A DNA stretch of 64,000 nucleotides from Malachius bipustulatus. Taxonomy: Eukaryota > Arthropoda > Insecta > Coleoptera > Melyridae. Shown here one piece after another: positions 11,471-23,029 of this stretch. Location: contig OU342630.1 in the NCBI GenBank assembly GCA_910589415.1, positions 88,532,186 to 88,596,185 of the forward strand, given 5' to 3'. A model generated the notes under the pieces. That model saw only the letters and a program-made list of their open reading frames with translations. It did not search any database and was not told where the DNA came from. The position numbers and the translations under genes were made by a program. Within the stretch, counting starts at the first letter, position 1. Each line of letters begins with the position of its first letter.

Positions 11471-12544
11471 CATTATGTTAATGTGGTATGTTTGAGAATG
11501 TATGGTTCATGAATAAATGGTTCAAATTGGTAAAAAAAACTGATAATTTTATTGATGAAAAAATTATGCTTCTTCTCTCTTCATCAAAAAATAGTGCACT
11601 GCTCTTGGGCTGCGTTCACAAATTGAATAAAATATCTAAATAAATGGCGTCAATTTACAGAGGCGCGAACGGTATAAATGGTATCCTTATAAGATATTTG
11701 TCGAGTCAATTGCACTTGCGTCCCCATATTTTGTAATATAAAACTAACAGCTCTTCTCCGTCCGTATCCATAGAACGTGAACCCTATCCTATACTTATGT
11801 TTAACTATAATATAATCAATCTCTTCAAATCTCTCCAACCCAACTTGAACATAATATGACAGCTTATTCCTAAAAATGCTTGCGACATATAAATTGGCTA
11901 ATTCCGACCACTCTCAATTAAGGCAAGAATTTTGTCAGATTAAAGGTCAATTTACATTCAACACGGACAGGATGGTCAACGTGGACGTGCATTTTTATTA
12001 ATACCTAAATGGATTTTTAATGGCTGCGGTTAAATCTAACGGGGACGGGCCGGAAAAAATCCGGACGGCCTTAGGTGTAAATCTTACCCAGCCGTCCCGT
12101 TGTCGTCTCGTATTTGTGCATGTGTGCCGGCATGTGTAACTAGACCTTAAGCTGTCTAGTTATTCATCCTATGTATTAGTACAGATTTAAATTAATTCCG
12201 TTATACGATGAAGCTTTTGTTTAAAATCATCATTAAGTGAAAACTTAATTATTAAACAATAAGAAAATTTTTTTGTAACAATTCTAACAAAATATAGAAT
12301 TTAATCGTTTATCCCTTTTTGTTAATCATTTCACGTACAATAAATCTATTATTGCTTTTAAATGAATTCCGCACTGTTCTGTGCAAGCGATATTTTGGTG
12401 TAAATTTCTCCTTGAATTCGAAAAGCAAAGTTTGTTTTGCTCGTCAGTCGTCATCAGTTTGTTTATATCGGGACACTGTGTTGTTTTTTTTTCATGATGA
12501 ATAAGGTAACCTTTTTAAAGTAGTGTACGTCACCTACGCATGTA
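11471..12544. other. no gene recognised
   Basis: AT-rich intergenic DNA. Two short patches near 11960-12060 repeat the motif ACGGACAGG/ACGGACGG/CCGGACGG, but no reading frame or element ends could be supported. Confidence 0.45.
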
Positions 12545-13365
12545 CAGGATGTTCAAATTTACGGCAAAAATTCGAAGGGTTGTTCTCTGGATTAATCATA
12601 GAAATATTTTTTTCCTTAATGATTTTTGAAAAGCCGCGTTGTTTAGTAGGCACCAGGAGATCAAGTTTAAAAAAAAATAATAATATGGACCTTAAAAAAT
12701 TATTAAGTAATGTAACTGAAAACAATACATTATGGTACTGATCATGACTCAAAAAATGTTCAAAATGCGGTTTTGTTGAATCGCATCATAAGTTCATATT
12801 TTAATTGCCATTTCAGTTTCAAAATACAAGTGCTTAAAAGTATGTTTTTACACACTATTATTGTGATTACCTACAAGTGAAAAAAATGCCAATTAAAAGC
12901 AAATTTTTATGAAGCCTCTGTCACTTTCACAATATAAAATACCAGTCTCTAGAATTCATATTATTTTGTTGTTTTTGGCGACTTGTCATAAATTGTAGTT
13001 TCTTGGCGATTAAATAAAAATCTAGTCAGTGTAAAATTTTTTGAGGGATTAAAAACAATCACGTTTTGTCTGTCAAACAATCACTGTTATTACCTATCTG
13101 TTAAATTATGGTCAATTCCGATAATATTCCGATAAATTAATTTTGAAAGTTTTTTGTAATCTTGAAATCCAGTGTTCTGTACCATACATATTCTCTTTCC
13201 AGCATCCTATAGATTATTAATGTTAAAAATACTAATTATTAAATTGTTTTTTCTTAACTTAAAAACCCTGTAGGTAGGTAATTTATGCCGTTTTTAAAAA
13301 ATAAATTAATAATCCAGGCAACAACCGGTAGAATTTTTGCGGTATGTTTATAAATAACCACCCTG
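12545..13365. mobile_element. foldback element with CAGGRTG ends, diverged
   Basis: The left end CAGGATGTTCAAATTTACGG faces the right end, which ends in CCACCCTG. Beyond the tips the arms share GCAAAAATTC, GGTTGTT and CTGGATTA in inverted order. The central part is AT-rich and non-coding. The arms are more diverged than in most CAGGGTG elements of the window. Confidence 0.55.
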
Positions 13366-13679
13366 TTTAAACGATTAAAACTAGCCAAAACTTACCACTT
13401 TAAGTTTTTTTTTTTAAATTTAGCACTTCAATTAAGTCGCTTTTTTATGTAAATTTGTCATGAAAATAAAAAAAAATCGTCGCGCTTCATTTTTTTAAGC
13501 CAACTCCTAGTACCTAATGTTAACTTCACGGTCAAATTAGGTAGCATTACCTATGCGAAAAATAGAGTGGGTGCATTTTTTATTCTTTTGTCGTAATTAA
13601 TTGCAAACAGAGAATCTTTGTCGTGGTTCACGTTTTGTAACAAAAAAAAATTACTGCTGGTGAGGGTTAACGATTATAA

Positions 13680-14298
13680 AATAATAATGGAAACCAAAAA
13701 TTAATAAACTTCATAAAAAAAAATTGGAAAATTTTTCTTCTTTTCTCAAAGAAAAACAGAAAATTTTTCGCTGAAATAGGTCAATATGAAGTCATACTGC
13801 TAGCCTTATAGTTTTTTAATTTCTCTATGATATTCGGTCTAAAAAGTTCTTTTTTTTTTTAGAAGAAAAAAATTTTTTTTCATTTATTTTTTGAAGTTTA
13901 TTAGTTTTTGGTTTCCATTATTTTTTTCATAACGAACGAAATATAAAAACAATATGGCGGCTATAAGAAAAACGAAAGTTGACTATGAAAACTCTGTGGT
14001 CTAGTCGGCTTTGAAAATTTTTGAAACGTCAGATGAATAGCTCATAACGGCTTATGTAAGCCTACGAAAAATTACTTATTAATTTCCATTTGTAAGAAAG
14101 ATATGGTAAAAATAAGATTTCTCGATTTTTCAGTTTTTTCAGGATATTTCAGGAACGGTCACAGATATCTTGCATGTTTTGACTGATTCGAGATGGCCGC
14201 ACAAAATAGCACAACTTTTCTCTAATCTAACCGACCTCGTATCTTCAATGGTTTAGGATATCCCTGTAGTGGCCCTTTAAATCGTTCTAACCCTGTAT
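13680..14298. mobile_element. partial copy of a foldback family (see 57323-58300)
   Basis: A hairpin with ATAATGGAAACCAAAAATTA at the left and TTTTTGGTTTCCATTAT at about 13907-13923. It is followed by an arm containing AACGGCTTATGTAAGCCTAC and TTTTTTCAGGATATTTCAGG and ending CCCTGTATA. The same segments occur in both arms at 57323-58300. The outer left arm is missing here, so the copy is truncated. Confidence 0.7.
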
Positions 14299-15104
14299 AA
14301 GGAATTACAATTTACCTTTCTTTTAGGAAATGACTCAAGCTTCCTTTCTTCTAATAAATATTTTTTGATAATTCAACGATTAACGAGTTATTAGCGAAGA
14401 AATACTCTTTTCACAAAGGGGTGGTTTCTGTGAAAAAAAAAAGATTTTTGTGGATTTATGTTCTATAACCCGTTCACTAACAATTATTATTGAAGGGAAA
14501 TCTTAGATAAGATTTTTATGAACTTTGGGTACATGTACTTCATCGACTGGACTTTATGCGAAATAGAAAGAAACTTAGAAATTAAATTAAGAAATTACCA
14601 GGATGGGAGGAAACTTACACGTTAGTGTAAGTACAAAAAATTTATTATTTCTAATAATAAGCCAGTGGCATGAGTATAAGAAGGGAAGAGGGTATAAGTA
14701 ATTGTTTTTCTACAATAATTTATGCGAGCGCATTTTTAAAGGAATCGAAGTTAAATTTTTAAAGCAAACATAACAGCGCAATAATCTAATACGACCTCGA
14801 AAAATTTCAACAACCAATTTTAGGAAAGGCGATAATATTCAATTTTTAAACCAAATTGCTTTTCGTTTTTAAATAATCAGAAACTGTCAGCCAACTCATC
14901 AAATTAAAGTTCGCAAAATAATTTCACCATGTTAGATAATTAAAATTTAAAAAGGCAAATAGTGTAATCCAACAAAGACTTTAAAGCCCTTTAAAATTAG
15001 ATTATGGTAATAAGTCACCCCTAAATATTTAAAGTAATAGGTAGGTGGGAAGTTTTATGAGGTGGAATATTCAGGATCTCCCAACCTATAATAGGTATCT
15101 GCAT
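14299..15104. other. intergenic, no feature recognised
   Basis: AT-rich sequence downstream of the gene at 15281-19144. No open frame or repeat was supported. Confidence 0.5.
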
Positions 15105-15110
15105 TTTATT
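15105..15110 (-). promoter_or_regulatory. candidate polyadenylation signal of the PxDLS protein gene
   Basis: The plus strand reads TTTATT, so the minus strand has AATAAA about 170 bp past the stop codon at 15281. Position and motif fit a 3' end signal. Such hexamers are common in AT-rich DNA, so this is tentative. Confidence 0.35.
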
Positions 15111-15280
15111 AAAAGTTAGCATGCAGTCAAAAAACGATTCAGAACATTAACTAATAAGTATTTCAGATTATTCAAGTTTTGATAGAGCTACTCTTTGACC
15201 CTTAATTATTGTCAATGTTATATGAATAACATAACATAACTTAGAGAAACATGCATTTGAAAATAGATAACGAAGCGGTC

Positions 15281-18200
15281 TTACTTTCCAAAGAGGGGGT
15301 GCCATAGATGGTTGTGTGCATCCTGCATTTCTTCTATGCTAGCGGTCGTGCTTCCGACTTCTGGGACCTCATCATGCTTCAGTAACTTCGATGTACTCGC
15401 AGAGTCGGTGAAGTGCTGCTTCGACTTGTGTTTATTGCCTCCGGGCGTGGTGGCACCAGAAAGATCGATGGGCTGACTTGTTGGTTGCTTAGAAAAATCA
15501 CTAGTTTGCTTTTCTTTCATCATTTCCCTCTGATGATGCGAGTGGGTTTTATGGTGGGAAATATTGGCGAAAGGTTTACACACTAATTTTGGCTTGTGTT
15601 GGCTGACATCTTGAGACTTATGCGTGGACAATTGTTTGTTTTCTTCTAATCTGTGATGTGAGTAATTTGGAATCGAGCACATGCTATCGAACTTCATCTG
15701 ATTTTTTGAATAATAATTTGACATACTAGATTTCGGCTGGTTCTGAATCGGATTCGACGAATTTTTATGTAAGTATCCCATACCGTTAGCCTGGGGTAGC
15801 TGCATGCCATGTTTCGAACTTGATGGCTGATAAGAATTCTGCATATTCATATACGAATTTTGAAAGCCGTTCGACGACATCGCCGGATAGTATGAGTTAT
15901 TATGATTGGGCTTACTTGAATTCACACTATTACTGACGGCAGGTCTTTGATTGTGACTATTGTGACTACTGTGACTATTGTGACTACTGTGAGGCATAGA
16001 TTTCTTTGCTGTCGTAGGAAAATTGAGCTTATCCAAGTATTCCCGAAATGAGTTTTTAGGATTTAAATTTTCAAAAGAAACTTTCGGTCGTAACATGTTA
16101 GCTTGCATCATGGCTTCTTGCCAGACGTTCATTTCTAATGGGTTGTTATACCCGATCGGGGGCTGCATAGGAAACCCAATAGGTGGAGGAAATCGGGCAG
16201 GTCCAAATAAATGAGACAAATCGGGAACTTGACCAGGATACATAGGTACTGCATTGTTCAACATTTTCATCACGTCAATGTTGTTCCCGAAAGACGACAT
16301 TGCGTCTAGTTGATTCAAATACGGTAACCACATCATTTGATTAAAAGCTGCCGTTGTTGCAGCATCTATATCACTTGCCAATTCATTTATACATGCATTA
16401 TTTTTATTCGGTTGTTCGAATTGTAAATTATTTGACTTAGCAGGAGCATCCTCACTTGCCTTCTTTTTCAACGGAGTTTCTTTTGAATGCTGATCAGGTT
16501 TTTGATGACTGTCACTTTTCTTGCTGTTAATTTGTTTGTCTTGCGATTGTGATGTTTTACTAAGAAATAATTTGCAGTCTTCAAACGGTAACGCTTGATT
16601 TTGCTTTTGGACTATCGTTTCTAATTGCAGCAAAGTTATAACCAAGATATCTGGATCTTGCAGCAAGTTCGGATGTGACAGTGCTTCTGGAAGTCTTAGT
16701 TCAGGCCGTTGTTTTAACAGTCGGGGTATCTCGCGGCCGGGGTTGGATATTATCAAGCTTAGCTTTTCTTTAGGAACTAACATAGGATCGGGAATATTTA
16801 AATTCTTATCTTTCAATAACTGTCTCAGTTGAGCTAATGGATCTAGTTCAGAATCATTTTTTAATAATTCTAAAAGCTTAGGAGTTTCTTGGCGATTATT
16901 TCTCTCACAAAACGTTTCCGAGTCATTTTTATTTGCTACTTCTACATCTAACAAGGTTTTTAACGTGATATCATCAACTGGCTTGAATTTTTTGGGAGGA
17001 GGTTCCAGATCAATAATTTTATCATCTTTATCGTCATTATTAATTTTTACTTCTTCTGAGCACGTCACAGTAGGACTAGCAGATTTTCTACACTTACCTA
17101 AATCAAGTGGTTCTTTTTGTCTTACTACTGTAACTTCAGTACTCTGAGGTAATTTTTGTGACGTGGCAGATAAGAGTGACTCCAGAAACACTGACTTGGA
17201 TTTACTCGCTGAGTTAGACTGCGTGACAATATCCGGTGAAGGCGGCACAGCCGGTATTCCACTAGGTTGAGGAGACTGAATGGCTTCAGAGTTCTGAGAC
17301 GGTGGCCTCGGTGGAGAATCTGCATGCTTAGGAATGCTGAGATCTGTAGGTTCCTCTGACTCGTTGCCTGAAAAAGCATTTTCTTCAGTATCGTAAGTAG
17401 AATGTTTGCTTATCGTCAAGTCAGTTGGTTCTTCGTTTTCTTCGACTTCGTTGCAATTTGTGGTTTCCAAATCAGTGATACACGCGTTTTCCTCTTCGAC
17501 TGGAACATCTTCCCTTTCTTGCGAATCAGCCTCAGGTTCTGTAGCAATATTTTGTTCTTCGTGCGTTGATGATTTGTCATTTTCGAAAAACTTTTCAAAT
17601 TCTTCAGACCCAATCTTAAATTCATTCGAGCCAATATCATTAGTGATGCAGTCCATTTCTTTGAAGTCTTCAATTTTCGAATCAAAGTTAGTGTCACAGT
17701 CGTTCAGGGCGTCACTTATTACCGTACTCTCTGGGCTTCTCAATGATTGTTCCAATCTGCTTAAGATGTCGTCCATCGCTAGATTATTATCATCATCTTC
17801 AGTATAGTCACACTCCTCAGTTTTCTCGCGAGGGTTGTCACTAAAATCATCATCAATAATTTTTGAGGTTTCGTTATTTTTTGCACAGGATTCGATGAAA
17901 CTGCTCAACTGTTCCATATTATCGATAAATTCCTTATTGTTTTCAGTGACAATGTCCTCGAACTGCTTGTGATTATCGCTCTCGATGATGTCAGTTTTTG
18001 GAGATGATGAACTCTTCTCCCACTCACCTGATTGTATTTGCTGGTTGAACTCGAGTTCCGCCACTGCAAGTAGATTATCGAGAGGAGTGACGTCACATAT
18101 TTTGCCGGCACTGCACTGTATTATCTGCGGAGTCTGCGCGGGCTCGCATACGACATTGTTTACATTCGCACTCTCAATGTCCGGAGTAGCGGATGGGCTC

Positions 18201-19144
18201 TGGGGGGCGGGTGACTTTTTCCTATGAATGTGAATCTTATGGGACGGCAGATGGGACTCTATGTTAACAGGCGACGACCAACTGGGTGAAGACGGATGAC
18301 CGGGAGCGTCCTCCAGTGTGTCGTCGGTGTCCTGGATGTCGTCGGACTCCACCTGCACAGCCGTCGACCTCCGCTTGACCCTATTACGACGGGACTTGCG
18401 GTTTCGATGGTGATGATGATGATGACGCCCGGGCGGTTGCTGGTCAGCCGCCTCCCTCAGGCTCGGCACTAGCGTCTCTGTACGGGGGATCGCGCGCCAG
18501 CCCTGGGCTGTCTTCGTCAGCAGAATCCGATTCCGCTTGTCGTAGTCCTCGCATTTCACGTCCACGATGCGCGTATTATCCTGCCGGACCCACACGAAAA
18601 TGGGTTTTACCCGCGCGTTAATAGGCCTCTCCTGTGAGGACGCCGGACTCGTGGTCGACGACGGTCGCCGGCGACGCCGCCGCCGCTGATGCTGATGCTG
18701 GTGATGACGACTTCGCGACCTTCTCGCACTGCCACCGGTCTCTGCTGGATCGTCGTCGTCGTCGTCGTCGTCTTCCTCCGCCTCCGCCTCGTTGTTATTG
18801 TTGTTGTTGTTGTGCCTGGACGAGTTTCCTGATCGGGTGGTCCGTTGACGATCGCGTCTCCTGTCTGATTTACGGTGACGTGAGGAGCTCGCTTTCCGGG
18901 ACTGCGGTGCTCGTGGGGCGGCGCCAACGTCACGTGACCGCGCACTATTGATCAGCAGCGAGGCGGCGGGAGCTTGGCCGATCGTCCGCTGCGGGCGCTG
19001 CTCGCCCATAACCTCGCCGGGAGCGGCGGCGCACTCGGCCGGTTGCTGACCACCAGGGGGTTGTAGGCCGCCACCTGGGGAACTCCTGCGAAGCGCCGAG
19101 ATCGGTATCAGGTCGGGCAGGGGTGGCAGCGGCCCGCTGCTCAT
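15281..19144 (-). CDS. large nuclear protein with four CtBP-binding-type motifs
   Basis: A single-exon frame of 1287 codons. An in-frame TGA lies 9 nt before the ATG, so the start is fixed if no upstream exon joins here. Residues 1-165 are Pro/Ala/Arg-rich with poly-Asn (about 110-117), poly-Asp (about 123-131) and a run of seven arginines (about 152-160). A compact, non-repetitive block at about 178-222 (KPIFVWVRQDNTRIVDVKCE onward) looks like the most conserved domain. A His run and a basic cluster follow (about 240-260), and PPKKFKP near 715 could be a nuclear localisation signal. Residues 330-640 are acidic. PxDLS-like motifs lie at EPTDLTISK (about 572), EPTDLSIPK (about 597), EPLDLGK (about 677) and QPIDLSG (about 1222). 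In known repressors such motifs recruit the corepressor CtBP. A role as a transcriptional corepressor or adaptor is inferred. No zinc finger or homeodomain is visible and I do not recognise the gene. Confidence 0.9.
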   Translation of the reverse strand: MSSGPLPPLPDLIPISALRRSSPGGGLQPPGGQQPAECAAAPGEVMGEQRPQRTIGQAPAASLLINSARSRDVGAAPRAPQSRKASSSRHRKSDRRRDRQRTTRSGNSSRHNNNNNNNEAEAEEDDDDDDDDPAETGGSARRSRSRHHQHQHQRRRRRRRPSSTTSPASSQERPINARVKPIFVWVRQDNTRIVDVKCEDYDKRNRILLTKTAQGWRAIPRTETLVPSLREAADQQPPGRHHHHHHRNRKSRRNRVKRRSTAVQVESDDIQDTDDTLEDAPGHPSSPSWSSPVNIESHLPSHKIHIHRKKSPAPQSPSATPDIESANVNNVVCEPAQTPQIIQCSAGKICDVTPLDNLLAVAELEFNQQIQSGEWEKSSSSPKTDIIESDNHKQFEDIVTENNKEFIDNMEQLSSFIESCAKNNETSKIIDDDFSDNPREKTEECDYTEDDDNNLAMDDILSRLEQSLRSPESTVISDALNDCDTNFDSKIEDFKEMDCITNDIGSNEFKIGSEEFEKFFENDKSSTHEEQNIATEPEADSQEREDVPVEEENACITDLETTNCNEVEENEEPTDLTISKHSTYDTEENAFSGNESEEPTDLSIPKHADSPPRPPSQNSEAIQSPQPSGIPAVPPSPDIVTQSNSASKSKSVFLESLLSATSQKLPQSTEVTVVRQKEPLDLGKCRKSASPTVTCSEEVKINNDDKDDKIIDLEPPPKKFKPVDDITLKTLLDVEVANKNDSETFCERNNRQETPKLLELLKNDSELDPLAQLRQLLKDKNLNIPDPMLVPKEKLSLIISNPGREIPRLLKQRPELRLPEALSHPNLLQDPDILVITLLQLETIVQKQNQALPFEDCKLFLSKTSQSQDKQINSKKSDSHQKPDQHSKETPLKKKASEDAPAKSNNLQFEQPNKNNACINELASDIDAATTAAFNQMMWLPYLNQLDAMSSFGNNIDVMKMLNNAVPMYPGQVPDLSHLFGPARFPPPIGFPMQPPIGYNNPLEMNVWQEAMMQANMLRPKVSFENLNPKNSFREYLDKLNFPTTAKKSMPHSSHNSHSSHNSHNQRPAVSNSVNSSKPNHNNSYYPAMSSNGFQNSYMNMQNSYQPSSSKHGMQLPQANGMGYLHKNSSNPIQNQPKSSMSNYYSKNQMKFDSMCSIPNYSHHRLEENKQLSTHKSQDVSQHKPKLVCKPFANISHHKTHSHHQREMMKEKQTSDFSKQPTSQPIDLSGATTPGGNKHKSKQHFTDSASTSKLLKHDEVPEVGSTTASIEEMQDAHNHLWHPLFGK
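15948..15996 (-). repeat. in-frame tandem repeat encoding Ser-His-Asn
   Basis: A 12-bp-type tandem repeat in the coding region gives HSSHNSHSSHNSHNQ at about residues 1050-1064. It probably varies in length between individuals. Confidence 0.8.
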
Positions 19145-19500
19145 CGCACTTCAGCCCTCGCCGACGGACATGCCCGCACGACCGTGCAGTCCGCCGCTCT
19201 CCGTCACCTCCAGCCGGGGCCGGCCACTACCGCCACCGTCACCGACCGCGGCTCGCACTGCACTTCCATCACGCCAGGCAGCACACTAAACACACACAGA
19301 ACGCCCGTAGCTTCGATCGTCCGCCAAGGCGCGGTGATTATGCACTTGGAATTGGTAACTGGATCTCGTATGCACGACACAGCGACAACACTCGCCGCTA
19401 AACTTCCCCACTCAGCTGCTCTCGAACTAAACACGTCAAGTTACTTGCACGGTGTATGAGAATTTAAAGCGAGAGTTCCCGACCGTTCAACGAATGTAGA
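19145..19500 (-). promoter_or_regulatory. GC-rich 5' flank of the PxDLS protein gene
   Basis: Base composition changes sharply: about 18250-19450 is rich in C, G and CpG, while the flanks are AT-rich. The 5' UTR and promoter should lie here. A TATA-like TTTAAATT on the minus strand at about 19461-19468 is the only core-promoter candidate noticed. The transcription start cannot be fixed from sequence alone. Confidence 0.45.
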
Positions 19501-19769
19501 CGAGGGCATTTCTCTGACGTTGATCTTAAAAGGGGTCCTGAACTGTTATTTACTTCCAGTTTGTTGGCCTGTGGGCGTCACTGTTTACTACTAAAGTCAC
19601 GCCCAAGCCGCGCCCTCGATGCGCACATGTGTAGATATTTCTCACTTGAATTTCTTCACCCGACAGGAGGCTCACCTGGTGGTTATTGATAGCACTATTG
19701 TAATAAGTGGTTAATTGCATTGATTTAAAATTACAATTCTCCAGAGGCGTGCAGGTTATTTTTATGGAA

Positions 19770-20230
19770 TCCATTTTTATAAACAAGCGAAATCGTAATT
19801 TTTCATTTTGAAAGCAGTGTATGTACATCGTACATCGGAAACGGTTCCAAATATCGTAAAAAGGCTTACATGACCCCATCTTAACTTTGCACATTACCAC
19901 GTATTAGGTAGGTACGTAAGTATGTGCGGTTTAAATTTTAATACAGGCTGATGAAAAATATGATAATTTCCATCACCCTGTGTAAAAATTTCAAATAAAA
20001 ACCCTCTCCTCTAACACTGTAACACATGAAAAGTTAGGACAGGGACATGTAAATCTTTTTGCGACATTTAGAGCCGTTTCCGATCGATTTTCAATTGTTT
20101 ATAACTCGTAGCCTCCCTACTCAATTGCAACTGTAAAAAACTTTCTTACTGGATTTTTTAAGATAATTTTTAAAATGCAACAAAATACCTATGGGGTATT
20201 CCATTAAAAAAAAACAAAGATGGTAGCCGC
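19770..20230. mobile_element. foldback element, same family as 24402-25252
   Basis: Left part: TTATAAACAAGCGAAATCG, a CATTTTGAAAGCAGTG block and GGCTTACATG. A central mini-hairpin follows (ACAGGCTGATGAAAAATATG to TTTCCATCACCCTGT), then the inverse arm with GGGACATGTAAATC, TTCAATTGTTTATAACTCGT and GCAACTGTAAAAAAC. The same blocks, in the same order, make up the middle of the element at 24402-25252. The ends are degraded. Confidence 0.7.
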
Positions 20231-20308
20231 TTCCGGTAAGTATAGCTGGAAGTGAAAAAAATGAAAATATTTTAGAAAGACTGTAATTTAACCACAAGAC
20301 CACGTAAT

Positions 20309-21064
20309 AACTCCCTATTACGTGGTCTTGTGGTTAAATTGCTGGAATATTTTACTTTCAAATAAGAAAACGGAGGTGTTATTCTTTCTTTTAAACGGCA
20401 ACCAGCAGGTAGGTGACATGATATTTCTATCATGATGATAACAATAATTATTATCATTCTTATTTACTTGCATTATACGTCAATAACTTGTCGAAATAAT
20501 ATATTTGTAGGATATTCATTATTCCTCAACACACGCCACTGACACGAACTACGATACCACATCTGGTTCGACTTAGAAATAAGTGTACGATTCAAATCGA
20601 ATTAAATGAAATTGTTTAGTCAGAATCAGTGTAAACGTTTTCTTTTCACTTGAATACTTAATTGCCAATGCAAATTAAGTATTCAAGTGAAAACGTTTTT
20701 AGACTGATTCTGACTAAACAATTTCATTTAATTCGATTTGAATCGTACACTTATTTCTAAGTCGAACCAGATGTGGTATCGCAGTTCGTGTCAGTGGCGT
20801 GTGTTGAGGAATAATGAATATCCTACAAATATATTATTTCGACAAGTTATATTGACGAAGTAGAGCCTCGCAACTTTTTGATAACAAATATAATATATAA
20901 TGCAAGTAAATAAGAATGATAATAATTATTGTTATCATCATGATAGAAATATCATGTCACCCACCTGCTGGTTGCCGTTTAAAAGAAAGAATAACACCTC
21001 CGTTTTCTTATTTGAAAGTAAAATATTCCAGCAATTTAACCACAAGACCACGTAATAGGGAGTT
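20309..21064. repeat. 756-bp near-perfect palindrome
   Basis: The left arm (20309-20668) begins AACTCCCTATTACGTGGTCT. The right arm (about 20671-21064) ends with its reverse complement. The centre is near 20669, inside CTTGAATACTTAAT and ATTAAGTATTCAAG. The arms agree almost base for base, apart from about 40 extra bases near 20858-20897 in the right arm. A third copy of the terminal segment (20286-20308) forms a small hairpin with the left end. Neither TA-CAGGGTG ends nor a coding region is present. Confidence 0.9.
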
Positions 21065-21472
21065 CAACCGTTTCCCAGGCAAAACAAGGAAATAGATTTT
21101 TAGGCATTCGCGCATTTAATAAGTTACTCATAGTTTATCACACCGTACAATAACACAGGTAATTCTGCTAATTTCGTATTAAAAACGTTTCAAATCACAA
21201 CACAAACCTTATTAGTATATTTAACGCTGACACTGACACTACTGACAGTATAGCGACGACAATCTTATCGTAATATCGTATCAATCTAAGCGTATCAAGA
21301 CGCGAGTCGGTACTTCCGTCTCACTCTCACTCATCTTTTTAGAATTGCTGACGATTCAAACGTATTTCTGACAATACGTCCCATTTTAACTCGATTGACT
21401 ATGCAATGCAATAGAAGGAGTAAGAAACAACGAGATTATGTATCCTTAGTTATCACAACAGACAACTCTCAG

Positions 21473-21710
21473 GGCCGGTTGTTCAAACGTCAATTAAAAA
21501 TTTTGAGATAATTACTGATTTTAAATAGCAAATTTTGAAAATACGGCGAATATAATTAATGATCTTGTATTTTTAATCAATAATTAACTCTTCTTAAAGG
21601 GAGCAGAATCCATTTTCAGCAATATCCAGACCAATGGTTCGATAATACAGGGCATTTTAAAATCAGTAATTATCTGAAAATTTTTAATTAACGTTTGAAC
21701 AACCGGCCCT
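21473..21710. mobile_element. MITE with GGGCCGGTTGTTCAAACG ends
   Basis: The ends GGGCCGGTTGTTCAAACGT and the inverse ACGTTTGAACAACCGGCCC border about 240 bp. The arms continue inward with AATTAAAAATTTT and ATAATTACTGATTTTAAA. No coding capacity. The superfamily could not be assigned because the target duplication is unclear. Confidence 0.8.
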
Positions 21711-21830
21711 TCAGTGTGCAGACTCTACCTGCCATCGACTATGTAATATAAGTATAGGTATAATAAAATAACTCAACATATCATTACGTTAATGTAGGCT
21801 TTATTAGTTATACAAATATATACCATTATA

Positions 21831-22172
21831 CAGGGTGTATTGTAACGTCCGCATAATATTAGCACCACGTTATTCTACATCAAAAACAGAACATAAAGTT
21901 TTAATACCGTTTAGCTCTTAGACCTCAAATAACGAAGTTATCGACCATTGTAGTTTAAATTTGAAGTTTTTTAATACTCAAAAATATTGCTTAATATTAT
22001 TAAGAAATTCTTAAGTAAGAAGTAAAGTAGCCAAATTATCCAAAATTTAATTTTTTGTTTGGTAAAAAGGGTTTTAATTAACATTTCAAAACTAGGAAAT
22101 ATTTGATTTCCTGAGTTCCAATACTCAGAATCGCGTGGTGCTAATATTATGCGGACGTTACAATACACCCTG
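21831..22172. mobile_element. 342-bp CAGGGTG MITE with about 40-bp inverted repeats
   Basis: TA, then CAGGGTGTATTGTAACGTCC, facing GGACGTTACAATACACCCTG and TA. The inverted match continues through GCATAATATTAGCACCACG. The interior is AT-rich. The TA target and CAGGGTG tips agree with Tc1/mariner-type mobilisation. Confidence 0.85.
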
Positions 22173-23029
22173 TAGTATGAGCACGAACAAATAACTATCC
22201 CTTTAAGTTTATATGACAATATTTTAAGTAGAGAGGCGTAGGTACTTTGTTCGTTCATCTCACATAATAATATTACGAATTTCACTTTGTGTGCTTTCAG
22301 GCTACATCGCTGACAGGTTTTCTGCTGGAAAGTTTTCTTTTGGACTGGTTCATGTTGCTTCAGCATTTGCCCCAGAACTAATTAATACGGGAGACAATTT
22401 TCAAACTTAATTTTAGAGCCGATGCAACACACTGATGAAAGTTAGAATAAATTTTGATAACTGAACTATCTCATAATTCATTTTTAAAGTTAAATAATGA
22501 AGTATTTAAGTACCTCTCTTACATGCAGACGTCGAAGGTAATATTGCTCTTCCAAAGTCACGTTATTGCTCAAAATTAAGCTACTGCAACATTATTTTAA
22601 ATTGCGCTAAGAATGTATTTACCACTTTTCGCATTTTAGAGTTGAACTGATAATAATTACACAATAAAAGCTTCCGAAGATATTATAATATCAAAAACTA
22701 ATGTCACAAAATAACTATGCACATATCGAAATTTCCTCAGAGAAATTTTCGGTTATGGTAAAAAATACATTCTTGAATAATTAATTATGTTGAACGTCAT
22801 AAATTTGACAGCAGTTTTCATTCGAATGAATCCGGCCACATTGTTCGGTTCTACCACCTCAAATCATATCATCACAAGGCTCAAAGGTGAATGTGCTTTG
22901 TGTCAATAAGGTTGGTATAAAGATGATGTCATTCGTAACGTCATGGCCAGTTTAGGTGACATGACTTATCATATTCAAAAAAATGTTAATTATTTTGAGC
23001 ATTTATTGTGAATATTATTTTTCATAAAA
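22173..23029. other. no gene recognised
   Basis: AT-rich intergenic DNA without a supported feature. Confidence 0.45.

Noticed and set aside
12523..12752. Pair of overlapping 72-codon frames on both strands
   Set aside because: They fall in the arm of the foldback element at 12545-13365 and share no known motif.
16023..18951. Open frames on the plus strand and other minus frames over the large gene
   Set aside because: They overlap the 1287-codon frame, have composition that follows from it (for example arginine or serine runs opposite GC-rich codons) and lack domains of their own.
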